Assembly (NCBI GenBank): GCA_946223075.1
Contig: CAMILZ010000004.1
Location: 1-64,000, forward strand
Source: an uncultured Dermabacteraceae bacterium
GTDB taxonomy: Bacteria > Actinomycetota > Actinomycetes > Actinomycetales > Dermabacteraceae
Direction: 5' to 3'
DNA length: 64,000 nt
A program made the translations under genes and the position numbers. The notes beneath the pieces were generated by a model. The model saw nothing but the letters and a program-made list of their open reading frames with translations. It was not told the origin of the DNA and ran no database searches. Below, one piece after another: positions 49,610 through 58,594 of the stretch; the first letter of the stretch is position 1; every line of letters starts with the position of its first letter.

Positions 49610-51670
49610 GTGTCTCACAGTGTGTATGTAACCTCGTCAGAAGGACGCTCCGGCAAGTCCACCGTTGCCCTCGGCCTCCTTGAAGCCCTCGTTGCCACGT
49701 CGAAAAACGTCGCCGTGTTCAGGCCGATCATCGATTCGCGCCACGACCGCGATGCCGCCGTTGAGCTGCTCGTCTCGCATCCCGGTGTGCGCCAGGATTA
49801 CGAAGAAGCACTTGGCGTCACCTACGACCTCGTGAACTCGAGCCCCGAAAAGGCGCAAGAAGAAATCATGCGCCGCTACCAGGCGCTGCACGAGAAGTAC
49901 GAGACGGTGCTCGTGCTCGGCTCGGATTACAACGGGCTCGCAAACCCCACCGAGGTCGCCTTCAACGCGACCGTCGCCGCGAACATCGGCGCCCCCGTTG
50001 TGCTCGTGGTGAGCTCGCGCCGCCGCGACCCGCAGCAGGCCGCGACCGTCGCCCAGATCGCCTTCCAGGAATTCGCGCAAAACCACGCGACTCCCGTCGC
50101 CGTTGTTATCAACCGCACCGAAAGCGAAAGTCTCCCCGCGACCCGCGAAGAGATCGCGAAGGTCCTGCCCGAAGGCGTCATCACCGCGGCCCTGCCCGAA
50201 TCGGACGTCGTGTACTCGCCGAGCGTGAACGCCATCAAGGACGCCGTGAACGGCACGGTCGTGCAAGGCGAGCCTGAGCTTCTCGAACGGGTCGCACTCG
50301 ACATTGTCGTAGCCGCGATGGGCCTTCCGAACGTGCTCAAGAACCTCCACGAGTCAAGCACCGTGATCGCTCCCGGCGACCGCCACGACCTTATCCAGGG
50401 CATTCTCATGTCGCAGCAGTCGGGCACGTTCCCGTCGCTCAGCTCGCTCGTGCTCACGGGCGGCTACGACCTCCCCGAGGAAATTAAGGCCCTCGGCACT
50501 GGCGATCTGCCGATCATCGTGACCGAAGAAAACACGTTTGAGGCCGCCGTTGCCGCGAGCAACATCGACGGCAAGCTCACCTCGACCCCGCAAAAGGTCG
50601 ACGCGGCCCGCCGCCTCGTCGCCGAAAACTTCTCGATGAACGAGCTCATCTCAGCCCTCGACCTCGCCAAGAGCGACGTCGTGACCCCGATGATGTTCCA
50701 GTTCGAACTCATCGCACGCGCCCAGGGCGAAAAGAAGACCATCGTGCTTCCCGAGGGCGACGAGCCTCGTATCATCGCCGCAGCCGAGGTCATCCTCAAC
50801 CGCGGCGTTGCGAACCTCGTACTGCTTGGGGACGAGACCGCGATTCGCCAAAAGGCCACGCAGCTCGGTCACGACATCACCGAGGCCCGCATCGTCTCCC
50901 CACACGACGAAGAGCTCGTCGAGAAATTCGCCGAAGAATTCGCGCGCCTGCGCGCGAAGAAGGGCGTGACCCTTGACCAGGCACGCGACACCGTTCAGGA
51001 CGTCTCCTACTTCGGCACGATGATGGTCCACATGGGCTACGCCGACGGCATGGTTTCCGGCGCGGTCAACTCGACCGCCCACACCATTCGCCCGGCGCTC
51101 CAGATCATCAAGACGAAGCCCGACGCGAAGGTCGTCTCCTCCGTATTTCTCATGGCGCTCGAGGACCGCGTTCTCGTGTACGGCGACTGCGCCGTGAACC
51201 CGGACCCGACAGCCGAACAGCTCGCGGACATCGCCGCCCAGTCCGCCGCGACGGCCGCGCAGTTCGGCGTGGACCCGCGAGTCGCGATGCTCTCGTACTC
51301 GACGGGCACGAGCGGCTCGGGTGCCGACGTCGACAAGGTCCGCGAGGCGACCGCGCTCGTCAAGGAGAACCACCCCGATCTCAACGTCGAAGGCCCCATC
51401 CAGTACGACGCCGCCGTGGACGCCTCGGTCGCAAAGACCAAGCTCCCCGACTCGGCAGTCGCGGGCCGCGCGACCGTGTTCGTGTTCCCCGACCTCAACA
51501 CGGGCAACAACACGTACAAGGCCGTGCAGCGCTCCGCCGGCGCGATTGCCATCGGCCCCGTTCTCCAGGGTCTCAACAAGCCCGTGAACGACCTTTCGCG
51601 CGGCGCCCTCGTTGAGGACATCATCAACACCGTCGTGATCACCGCGATCCAGGCGCAGAACCAGAACTGA
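49610..51670 (+). CDS. pta: phosphate acetyltransferase
   Basis: Pta converts acetyl-CoA and phosphate to acetyl phosphate. The 686 residues are the long form: an N-terminal dethiobiotin-synthetase-like P-loop domain (TSSEGRSGKSTVALGLLEAL), a DRTGG regulatory domain in the middle, and the C-terminal PTA_PTB catalytic domain (KKTIVLPEGDEPRIIAAAEV, then MLSYSTGTSGSGAD and ATVFVFPDLNTGNNTYKAVQ). The start is GTG at 49610, the first codon with no visible ribosome site. ackA follows 39 bp on, forming the fermentative acetate pathway. Confidence 0.96.
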   Translation: MSHSVYVTSSEGRSGKSTVALGLLEALVATSKNVAVFRPIIDSRHDRDAAVELLVSHPGVRQDYEEALGVTYDLVNSSPEKAQEEIMRRYQALHEKYETVLVLGSDYNGLANPTEVAFNATVAANIGAPVVLVVSSRRRDPQQAATVAQIAFQEFAQNHATPVAVVINRTESESLPATREEIAKVLPEGVITAALPESDVVYSPSVNAIKDAVNGTVVQGEPELLERVALDIVVAAMGLPNVLKNLHESSTVIAPGDRHDLIQGILMSQQSGTFPSLSSLVLTGGYDLPEEIKALGTGDLPIIVTEENTFEAAVAASNIDGKLTSTPQKVDAARRLVAENFSMNELISALDLAKSDVVTPMMFQFELIARAQGEKKTIVLPEGDEPRIIAAAEVILNRGVANLVLLGDETAIRQKATQLGHDITEARIVSPHDEELVEKFAEEFARLRAKKGVTLDQARDTVQDVSYFGTMMVHMGYADGMVSGAVNSTAHTIRPALQIIKTKPDAKVVSSVFLMALEDRVLVYGDCAVNPDPTAEQLADIAAQSAATAAQFGVDPRVAMLSYSTGTSGSGADVDKVREATALVKENHPDLNVEGPIQYDAAVDASVAKTKLPDSAVAGRATVFVFPDLNTGNNTYKAVQRSAGAIAIGPVLQGLNKPVNDLSRGALVEDIINTVVITAIQAQNQN

Positions 51671-51709
51671 CGGGCGAAGAGCCCCTTCTTGACTACGAAC
51701 GGAGAAACC

Positions 51710-52906
51710 GTGACCAACAGCAACGTTCTCGTGATCAATTCGGGTTCGAGCTCGATCAAGTTCCAGCTTATCGACCCCGTTGACAACCACGTGACCGCCT
51801 CCGGCATCGTCGAGCGCATCACGCTGCCGACGGGCAACGCCTCGATCGAAGCTGGCGACAAGGAAGAAACGTGGGAGGGCGCGATCCCCGACCACGTCAA
51901 GGGCATGCAGGTCGTTGAGGAGCTCTTCGCGAAGGTTGGCGTTGAACTCACCGAGGAGACCGTGAGCGCGGTCGGCCACCGCATCGTCCAGGGTGGTTCC
52001 GTGTTCCCGAAGGCCACGCTCGTGACCGACGAGGTCCGCGATCAGATCTACGAACTCGGTGCTCTCGCACCGCTGCACAACTACGCGGCGGTTGACGGCA
52101 TCAACGGGGCCCGCGAGCTGCTTCCGAACCTCCCCCACGTCGCCGTCTTTGACACGTCGTTCTTCACGCAGCTTCCGCCCGAGGCGTACACCTACGCGAT
52201 CAACAAGGAAGTCGCCGAGAAGTACAAGATCCGCCGCTACGGCGCGCACGGCACCTCCCACCAGTTCATCTCCTCGCGCGTGCCGGGCTTCCTCGGCCGC
52301 GAGGGCGAAGATCTGCGCCAGATCGTGCTTCACCTCGGCAACGGCGCTTCCGCCTCGGCTGTCAAGAACGGCAGGCCCGTGGACACCTCGATGGGTCTCA
52401 CGCCGCTCGAAGGTCTCGTCATGGGCACCCGCTCTGGCGATATCGACCCGTCGGTGTACCCGCTGCTCAGCCGCCAGGCCGGCATGGACCCCGCCGAGGT
52501 CGACACGCTGCTCAACAAGAAGTCCGGCCTCATGGGCCAGCTTGGCATGAGCGACTTCCGCGACATCACCGCCGCCGTCCAGTCGGGCGACGAGAACGCG
52601 AAGCTCACGCTCGGCATGTGGGCGCACCGCGTCAAGAAGTACGTGGGTGCCTACACGTTCATCCTTGGCGGCCTCGACGTCATCACGTTTACCGCTGGCA
52701 TCGGCGAGAACGCCGCGCTGGCCCGCTCGAGCGCCCTCGAGGGCCTCGAAGAGTTCGGCATCATTCTTGACGAGGAAGCGAACTCGCAGCGCAAGAAGGA
52801 GCCGTGGATCATCTCGGCCCCCGAATCGAAGGTCACGGTGCTCGTGTACCCCACGAACGAGGAGCTCGCGATCGCGCAGCAGACCCTCGAGGTTGCGCGC
52901 GGCTAA
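51710..52906 (+). CDS. ackA: acetate kinase
   Basis: AckA makes ATP and acetate from acetyl phosphate. The 398 residues show VLVINSGSSSIKFQL at the N-terminus, VFDTSFFTQLPPEAYTYAI, RRYGAHGTSHQF and GNGASASAVKNGRPVDTSMG, the family's active-site segments, with the ASKHA-fold FTAGIGENAA near the end. The GTG at 51710 has GGAG six bases upstream; an in-frame TTG at 51689 is less likely. Together with pta it supplies substrate-level ATP during fermentation. Confidence 0.97.
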   Translation: MTNSNVLVINSGSSSIKFQLIDPVDNHVTASGIVERITLPTGNASIEAGDKEETWEGAIPDHVKGMQVVEELFAKVGVELTEETVSAVGHRIVQGGSVFPKATLVTDEVRDQIYELGALAPLHNYAAVDGINGARELLPNLPHVAVFDTSFFTQLPPEAYTYAINKEVAEKYKIRRYGAHGTSHQFISSRVPGFLGREGEDLRQIVLHLGNGASASAVKNGRPVDTSMGLTPLEGLVMGTRSGDIDPSVYPLLSRQAGMDPAEVDTLLNKKSGLMGQLGMSDFRDITAAVQSGDENAKLTLGMWAHRVKKYVGAYTFILGGLDVITFTAGIGENAALARSSALEGLEEFGIILDEEANSQRKKEPWIISAPESKVTVLVYPTNEELAIAQQTLEVARG

Positions 52907-52916
52907 CGTCACCGCA

Positions 52917-52956
52917 GAAAAAATGGGGCTCGCCGAATCTGGCGAGCCCCATTTTT
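52917..52956. terminator. bidirectional terminator ackA / guaB3
   Basis: A perfect stem (AAATGGGGCTCGCC with GGCGAGCCCCATTT) around GAATCT, with A's before and T's after. It serves the two convergent genes. Confidence 0.92.
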
Positions 52957-52966
52957 CTTCAGGAGA

Positions 52967-54079
52967 TTAGCGGGTCGTGACGACCTCGACACGCTGGAAC
53001 TCTTTGAGGTCCGTGTAGCCGGTCGTGGCCATGGCGTGGCGAAGCGCGCCCACGAGGTTCGTGGTGCCATCGGCCGAGAGGCCCGGGCCGAAGAGGATTT
53101 GCTCGAGCGGAGCGACCTGACCGACCTCGACACGGTGGCCGCGCGGCATCGTGGGGTGGTGCGCCTCGCTCCCCCAGTGGAAGCCGCGACCGGGGGCCTC
53201 CGTGGCACGCGCAAGCGCGGCACCGACCATGAGGCCATCGGCCCCGCAGGCAATCGCCTTGACGATGTCGCCGCTGCGGCCCAGGCCGCCGTCGGCAATC
53301 ACGTGCACGTACCGGCCACCCGATTCGTCCATGTAGTCCCTGCGGGCCGCCGCGACATCCGCGACAGCCGACGCGAGCGGCACGGAAATGCCGAGGGTCT
53401 CCCACGTGGTTTGGCTCGCACCGCCGCCGAAACCCACGAGCACACCCGCCGCACCTGTACGCATGAGGTGCAGGGCCGCGGTGTAGGTCGCGCAGCCGCC
53501 CACGATCACGGGGACGTCGAGCTCATAGATGAAGCGCTTGAGGTTGAGCGGCTCCCGGTTGCCCGAGACGTGCTCGGCGCTCACTGTCGTGCCGCGAATG
53601 AAGAAGATATCCACGCCAGCATCGACAACGCTCTTCCAGTGCTCCTGCGTGCGCTGCGGGGAAAGCGAGCCCGCCGCGACCACGCCGGCATCGCGAAGCT
53701 GCGTAATGCGTTCGCGAATGAGCTCGGGCTTGATGGGCTCTGCGTAGATCTCGCGGATGCGGCCGTGCACATCCTTCGGCTCGAGGCGCGCGATTTCCTC
53801 AAGAAGCGGCTCGGGGTTCTCGTAGCGGGTCCACAGGCCCTCGAGATCGAGCACGCCAAGCCCGCCGAACTGGCCGAGCTGGATGGCCGTTTCGGGGCTC
53901 ATCACGGAATCCATGGGGGCCGAGAAGATCGGGATGTCGAAGTGGTAGGCATCGACCTGCCACGAGGTCGAGACATCCTCGGGATCCCGCGTGCGGCGGG
54001 AAGGCACCACGGCTACATCATCGAGGCCGTAGGTGCGACGGCCCCGCTTATTGCGTCCAATTTCGATTTCGTTTTGCAC
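52967..54079 (-). CDS. guaB3: GuaB3 family IMP dehydrogenase-related protein
   Basis: A 370-residue TIM-barrel protein of the IMPDH/GMP-reductase superfamily without CBS domains. Conserved segments are GRNKRGRRTYGLDDVAVVPSRR, FDIPIFSAPMDSVMSPETAI, VIADGGLGRSGDIVKAIACGADG and GRGFHWGSEAHHPTMPRG. The catalytic-loop region lacks the GSICTT motif seen in true GuaB in this window. Actinobacteria usually carry this GuaB3 paralogue beside a real GuaB; IMPDH-like activity has been shown for cyanobacterial GuaB3, but its role in this lineage is not certain. GTG at 54079 is the start that gives the family N-terminus. Confidence 0.88.
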   Translation of the reverse strand: MQNEIEIGRNKRGRRTYGLDDVAVVPSRRTRDPEDVSTSWQVDAYHFDIPIFSAPMDSVMSPETAIQLGQFGGLGVLDLEGLWTRYENPEPLLEEIARLEPKDVHGRIREIYAEPIKPELIRERITQLRDAGVVAAGSLSPQRTQEHWKSVVDAGVDIFFIRGTTVSAEHVSGNREPLNLKRFIYELDVPVIVGGCATYTAALHLMRTGAAGVLVGFGGGASQTTWETLGISVPLASAVADVAAARRDYMDESGGRYVHVIADGGLGRSGDIVKAIACGADGLMVGAALARATEAPGRGFHWGSEAHHPTMPRGHRVEVGQVAPLEQILFGPGLSADGTTNLVGALRHAMATTGYTDLKEFQRVEVVTTR

Positions 54080-54089
54080 GGTTTCCAGT

Positions 54090-54794
54090 CTACAGAGGCC
54101 ACACGGGATTGACGTCGGGTGTTTTACCTTGACGTTTGAGGTATTCAATGAAATTTTCGGCCCACGCGCGATGCAGCTCGATCTGCTTTTTGTGAAGCTC
54201 GGCAAGGTCGCTCTCGGCGATCACCGTGTGCTTCTTCGCCATCGCGCGCAGCACGTCGAGTGTCATCGACACATCGACATCCGCCGTGTGCATGTTTCCT
54301 TCGGGCTCCTCAACGCCGTACACCTCCATGAGGGTCGAGAGATTGCGCTTGCCCTTGCGGTAGCGATCCAGGCCGCGATCGAGCACGAGCGGATCCACGA
54401 CCGGCGCGATCGCGCGGCCGAGGCGATCCTCGAGCGTGGGGAGATCATTGCGGCGAAGCTCCGCCTCGATGATTGACAGATCGAAGCTGCCGTTGAAAGC
54501 GACGATAGGCGCACCCTGCTCGAGACATTCGACGATGCGCACCGCGATCTCCTCGAGCGCGGGCGCCGGCTCCATGCCGTACGTGCGCGCGTGCTCGCTC
54601 GAAATACCGTGCACGCGCGAGGCCTGCTCGGGGATCTCCATGCCCGGGTTGATGAGCCACGTGGCAATCGTTTCACCCTCGCGGCCCGGCCCCGTGGAGA
54701 AGACGAGCGCCGCGGTCACGATGCGATCGTTCGCCGTATCGGTGCCCGTTGTTTCCGTGTCAAAGCCCAGCATCGGGCGGTCAATCCAACTCAT
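54090..54794 (-). CDS. DEDDh 3'-5' exonuclease, DnaQ-like
   Basis: The 234-residue protein has DEDDh motifs: ExoI DTETTGTD, ExoII NGSFDLSII and ExoIII HTADVDVSMT with the His upstream of the Asp. This is the layout of the polymerase III epsilon / ExoX / RNase T group and acts on single-stranded or mismatched 3' ends. No polymerase gene is adjacent. It ends 10 bp before guaB3 and may be co-transcribed with it. Confidence 0.88.
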   Translation of the reverse strand: MSWIDRPMLGFDTETTGTDTANDRIVTAALVFSTGPGREGETIATWLINPGMEIPEQASRVHGISSEHARTYGMEPAPALEEIAVRIVECLEQGAPIVAFNGSFDLSIIEAELRRNDLPTLEDRLGRAIAPVVDPLVLDRGLDRYRKGKRNLSTLMEVYGVEEPEGNMHTADVDVSMTLDVLRAMAKKHTVIAESDLAELHKKQIELHRAWAENFIEYLKRQGKTPDVNPVWPL

Positions 54795-54815
54795 GTCACA
54801 AGCCTACGTGGGGGT

Positions 54816-54844
54816 GGGACATTTAAACTCCACGCGCCTACGAT
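54816..54844 (+). promoter_or_regulatory. promoter of the ABC transporter gene
   Basis: GGGACA (54816-54821) and TACGAT (54839-54844) have a 17-base spacer. The spacer shares TTTAAACTC and more with the promoter at 13270-13299. Confidence 0.55.
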
Positions 54845-54891
54845 GGGGATAACCCCCTCGGGAAAGTCCCCGCATTCGTTTTTGGAGAGCC

Positions 54892-57800
54892 GTGCTCGAA
54901 CTCCACAGCATCACGAAGTCCTACACGACCGGATCCTTCACGCAGGTCGCCCTCGCCGGCGTGAGCGTCGCCTTCCGCGACAACGAATTCGTCGCGATCC
55001 TCGGGCAGTCCGGCTCCGGAAAAACCACGATGCTCAACGTTATTGGTGGCCTCGATCACTTCGACTCCGGCGACCTCGTGGTCGACGGGATCTCCACGAA
55101 GAACTTCAAAGACCGCGACTGGGATCGCTACCGCAATAACCGCATCGGTTTCGTGTTCCAGAGCTACAACCTCATCCCCCACCAGAGTGTCCTCGCGAAC
55201 GTTGAGCTCGCCTTGACGCTCTCTGGCGTCGGACGCTCCGCGCGCCGCGAGCGCGCGCTCGACGCTCTCACCAAGGTGGGCCTTCGGGACCACGTCCACA
55301 AAAAGCCAAGCCAGCTTTCGGGCGGGCAGATGCAGCGCGTCGCGATCGCGCGTGCCCTCATCAACGACCCCGAGATTCTGCTCGCCGACGAACCCACGGG
55401 TGCGCTCGACTCCGAAACTTCCGTGCAGGTCATGGACCTTCTTCGGGAGGTCGCGAGCGACCGCCTCGTCATCATGGTCACGCACAACCCCGAGCTTGCC
55501 CACGAATACGCCACGCGCGTCGTGGAATTCGCCGACGGGAAAGTCGAGGGCGATTCCGACCCCTTCAATCCAGCCATTGAGGAAACCCGCGAGGCAAAGC
55601 CCACCCGCAACACGCGCATGGGGCCGCTCACGGCGCTCATGCTGAGCTTCAACAACCTCATGACCAAAAAGGGTCGCACCCTCATGACGTCGTTTGCGGG
55701 GTCGATCGGTATTATCGGCATCGCCGCGATTCTCGCGCTTGCGAATGGCGTCAATAGCTACATCGCGAGAACCGAGGAAAACGCCCTCGCGAACTACCCT
55801 CTCAGCATTCAAAAAACGGGAGTTTCGATGGAATCGGGGCTCGCAAACGCGAAACCGAAAGGCGACGCGAAAGCCAACACCGTGCGCGCCGTGGAAATGT
55901 ACACGCGATCGATGAACTCCACGAGCACGAACGACCTCGCGGCCCTCAAGAAATACTTCGATGCCAACGGCGGAAACATCAACACGTACGTCAACGCCAT
56001 CGAATACTCCTACGCTGCCGAGCCGCACATCTACGCGCTCGGGACCGCAAAGCCCGTGCAAGTGCACCCCGAACAGGCATTCTCCCAATACGCGGGCGGG
56101 TTTTCGATGAGTCCTGCAAGCGCCATGTTCTCGATGGACGCCTTTCGCCAACTACCCGCAAATACCGACCTCTACACGTCGAAATACCGCGTTCTCGAAG
56201 GGCGCTGGCCCAAGAACTCGCGCGAACTCGTGCTCGTGCTCGATGAGAACGGCGAGATGCCCGATCTTTACGAATACACACTCGGGCTCAAAGATCACGC
56301 AAAACTCGACGAGATGATGGAAAACGTGCAGGCGGGCAAGGCCGCGGGGAGTTCCGACGGTTCCTCGGGCAAAAATGCCTCTTCAAAGCCAGGCGAATAT
56401 ACCTTCGACCAGATCATCGGCACCGAATTTTCGCGCGTCAATGCGTTCGACACCTACACCTACAATGCCGACACGGGCACGTGGATCGACCGGAGCAACG
56501 ACGCGGATTTCATGCGCGACAAGATCGAAAGCGGCGAGCGCCTCGCGATCGTGGGCATCGTGCGCCCCGCCGAGGGTGAAGACATGGGCGCCCTTCAGCA
56601 GGGCATCTCCTACCTCCCCTCCCTCACCGACGAGGTCATCACCGAAGCCTCGCAATCCGAGATCGTCCACGAGCAACGCGCCCACCCCGACATCGACGTG
56701 TTCACCGGCAAGTCCTTCGCCGAACTCAAGGACGCCGAGCCCGGCAGCGACTTCGACATGAGTTCCCTCTTCACGGTCGACCAGGAAAAGATCCGCGGGG
56801 CCTTCACGATCGACGAATCAAAACTCCAGACGGATCTCGGCGGCCTCGATCTGAGTTCGATGCCCGAGCCGAGCCTCGATCCCGGTTCCCTCGACATGAG
56901 CGACCTTGACCTCTCGAGTCTCGACCCGGGCGCGGCAAGCGTCGGACCCCCTGACGTGAACGTGACCGACCTCGACCTCGCCGACCTCACCGCCCGCTAT
57001 CCGCAGCTCGCCGATATCGACCTTCCGGCGGTGATGGCGAAGGCGCTCGAGGGCGAGGTGATCCAGCCCGGCGCGAGTGAGTACCTGAGCGGCGAGGCAA
57101 GCGCGCTCATCCAGGGGTTCCAGGCGTACTACGCGGCGCATGCGGATGCTAATGGCGACCAGGTTCCCGACCGTGACACGGCCGACGTTGTGCTCGAGTA
57201 CCTCCAAACCGACGAGGTCAGGGCCAGAATCGAGGAGATGTCGAACTCCGACCGAGTCGTCAATCGGGAGCTTCTCGAGCAGCAGCTTTCCGCGGCACTC
57301 GGTGAGGATCCAGCCCTTCAGGAGATTTCCTCGGCGGTCAGTAATGACCTTTCAAACGCCATCGCTGAGCAGATTTCCACGCAGCTCGGCGGTGCGCTCG
57401 CGACCCAAATCCAGAACACGATCAGCGAGTATTTGACGACCTCGATCGGTACGATGATGCAGCAATACATGACTGCGCTTCAGACCGAAATCGAGGATCA
57501 GATCAACGGCGCGATGTCGCAGATGGGCGAGAATTTTGCGAACGCCATGAGCGTCGATCCCGATAAATTCGCCGAGGCCTTCGAAATGAACATGGACGAA
57601 GAGGAGCTCGCGGCGTTCATGTCGACCATGGTTTCCACGCGCGCGGCAAGCTACGAGGACAACCTCGAAAAGCTCGGCTGGGCTGATCGTACAAGCCCCG
57701 ACCAGGTCGATATCTACCCGGCAAGTTTTGAGGATAAGGACGAAGTCAAGGCCATTCTCGACGAGTACAACCGCAAGTCGGGCGGCGATAAGTCCAAGGA

Positions 57801-58263
57801 GATCGTCTACACCGACATGGTGGGGATGCTCATGAGTTCGGTGACGAGCATCATCAACGTGATCACGTGGATGCTCATCGCGTTCGTTTCGATTTCGCTT
57901 GTGGTCTCCTCGATCATGATTGCGATCATCACCTACATTTCGGTGCTTGAGAGGCGCAAGGAAATCGGCATCTTGCGTGCGGTGGGAGCGTCAAAGGCCG
58001 ACGTTCGCCACGTGTTTAATGCGGAAACGGTCATCGAGGGGCTTCTCGCTGGCCTTATTGGCGTGGGCGTCACGCTTGTGCTGTGCATTCCGGCGAACAT
58101 AATCGTCGAGCAGAAATTCGACGTGGAGAACATTGCGAGCCTGCCGCCGCTCGCGGGCGTCATTCTCGTGGCGATCTCGGTGCTGCTCACGGTGCTCGCG
58201 GGGGTTCTCCCCTCGGGGCGTGCGGCGAGGCAGGACCCAGTGGAGGCGCTCCGCTCCGAGTAG
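54892..58263 (+). CDS. fused ABC transporter, ATPase plus FtsX/MacB-type permease
   Basis: A single 1123-residue chain. Residues 1-225 are a MacB/LolD-type ATPase with Walker A GQSGSGKT (38-45), Q-loop, signature LSGGQMQR and Walker B ILLADEPTGALDSE. A first membrane helix (about 262-285) leads to an extracytoplasmic domain of roughly 690 residues containing Asp-rich LDLSSM/LDMSDL repeats and coiled-coil-like stretches. Three C-terminal helices (TSIINVITWMLIAFVSISLVV on) form an FtsX domain with RRKEIGILRAVGASKADV. Such proteins export peptides or lipoproteins or work in cell-envelope mechanics, without pumping solute through a TM channel. GTG has GGAG five bases upstream. Confidence 0.9.
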   Translation: MLELHSITKSYTTGSFTQVALAGVSVAFRDNEFVAILGQSGSGKTTMLNVIGGLDHFDSGDLVVDGISTKNFKDRDWDRYRNNRIGFVFQSYNLIPHQSVLANVELALTLSGVGRSARRERALDALTKVGLRDHVHKKPSQLSGGQMQRVAIARALINDPEILLADEPTGALDSETSVQVMDLLREVASDRLVIMVTHNPELAHEYATRVVEFADGKVEGDSDPFNPAIEETREAKPTRNTRMGPLTALMLSFNNLMTKKGRTLMTSFAGSIGIIGIAAILALANGVNSYIARTEENALANYPLSIQKTGVSMESGLANAKPKGDAKANTVRAVEMYTRSMNSTSTNDLAALKKYFDANGGNINTYVNAIEYSYAAEPHIYALGTAKPVQVHPEQAFSQYAGGFSMSPASAMFSMDAFRQLPANTDLYTSKYRVLEGRWPKNSRELVLVLDENGEMPDLYEYTLGLKDHAKLDEMMENVQAGKAAGSSDGSSGKNASSKPGEYTFDQIIGTEFSRVNAFDTYTYNADTGTWIDRSNDADFMRDKIESGERLAIVGIVRPAEGEDMGALQQGISYLPSLTDEVITEASQSEIVHEQRAHPDIDVFTGKSFAELKDAEPGSDFDMSSLFTVDQEKIRGAFTIDESKLQTDLGGLDLSSMPEPSLDPGSLDMSDLDLSSLDPGAASVGPPDVNVTDLDLADLTARYPQLADIDLPAVMAKALEGEVIQPGASEYLSGEASALIQGFQAYYAAHADANGDQVPDRDTADVVLEYLQTDEVRARIEEMSNSDRVVNRELLEQQLSAALGEDPALQEISSAVSNDLSNAIAEQISTQLGGALATQIQNTISEYLTTSIGTMMQQYMTALQTEIEDQINGAMSQMGENFANAMSVDPDKFAEAFEMNMDEEELAAFMSTMVSTRAASYEDNLEKLGWADRTSPDQVDIYPASFEDKDEVKAILDEYNRKSGGDKSKEIVYTDMVGMLMSSVTSIINVITWMLIAFVSISLVVSSIMIAIITYISVLERRKEIGILRAVGASKADVRHVFNAETVIEGLLAGLIGVGVTLVLCIPANIIVEQKFDVENIASLPPLAGVILVAISVLLTVLAGVLPSGRAARQDPVEALRSE

Positions 58264-58378
58264 TCCTTGGTCGAGCCCGGACCACCGGCGCTGCCTCACT
58301 GCTTCCACGACCCCAGCCCGGCTTCCACCTGCCATCCCCCAGCCCGCCTTCAGCCGTCTTCCGCCACCGTCCACTCTC

Positions 58379-58447
58379 GAAAGTGGTGAAAAACGGCGTT
58401 AGACCCCCGGTTTCGCTACGTGTGGTGGCGCTTTTTCACCACCTTCG
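58379..58447. repeat. dispersed hairpin repeat, GTGGTGAAAAA subfamily
   Basis: Arms CGAAAGTGGTGAAAAA and CTTTTTCACCACCTTCG pair closely, with CGGCGTTAGA after the left arm as in the 34420 member. Confidence 0.8.
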
Positions 58448-58516
58448 CAAGGGCGTCGGTTGGGAGAGGAGCAAAGAGAAGGGGAAAGGCTGAGATGGGA
58501 TCAAAGGCTCAGCATG

Positions 58517-58551
58517 AAAAAGGTCGGGGCAACAACAACTGCCCCGACCCC
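58517..58551 (-). terminator. guaB terminator
   Basis: On the minus strand GGGTCGGGGC and GCCCCGACC form a stem around AGTTGTTGTT, followed by TTTTTC. Confidence 0.9.
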
Positions 58552-58594
58552 CAATGCGACACGGTGCGGATTCTACCGATACCGATCCTCGACC

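Larger units (their letters stand above)
58264..58594. other. 331-bp gap between ABC transporter and guaB
   Basis: No gene is seen. It holds a hairpin of the GTGGTGAAAAA subfamily (58379-58447) and the guaB terminator (58517-58551). The plus-strand part from 58270 to 58370 is low-complexity CT-rich DNA. Confidence 0.7.

Noticed and set aside
50651..52912. A 753-codon minus-strand open frame across pta-ackA.
   Set aside because: It is antisense to two well-conserved enzymes and has no start signals or domain; it is a GC-bias artefact.
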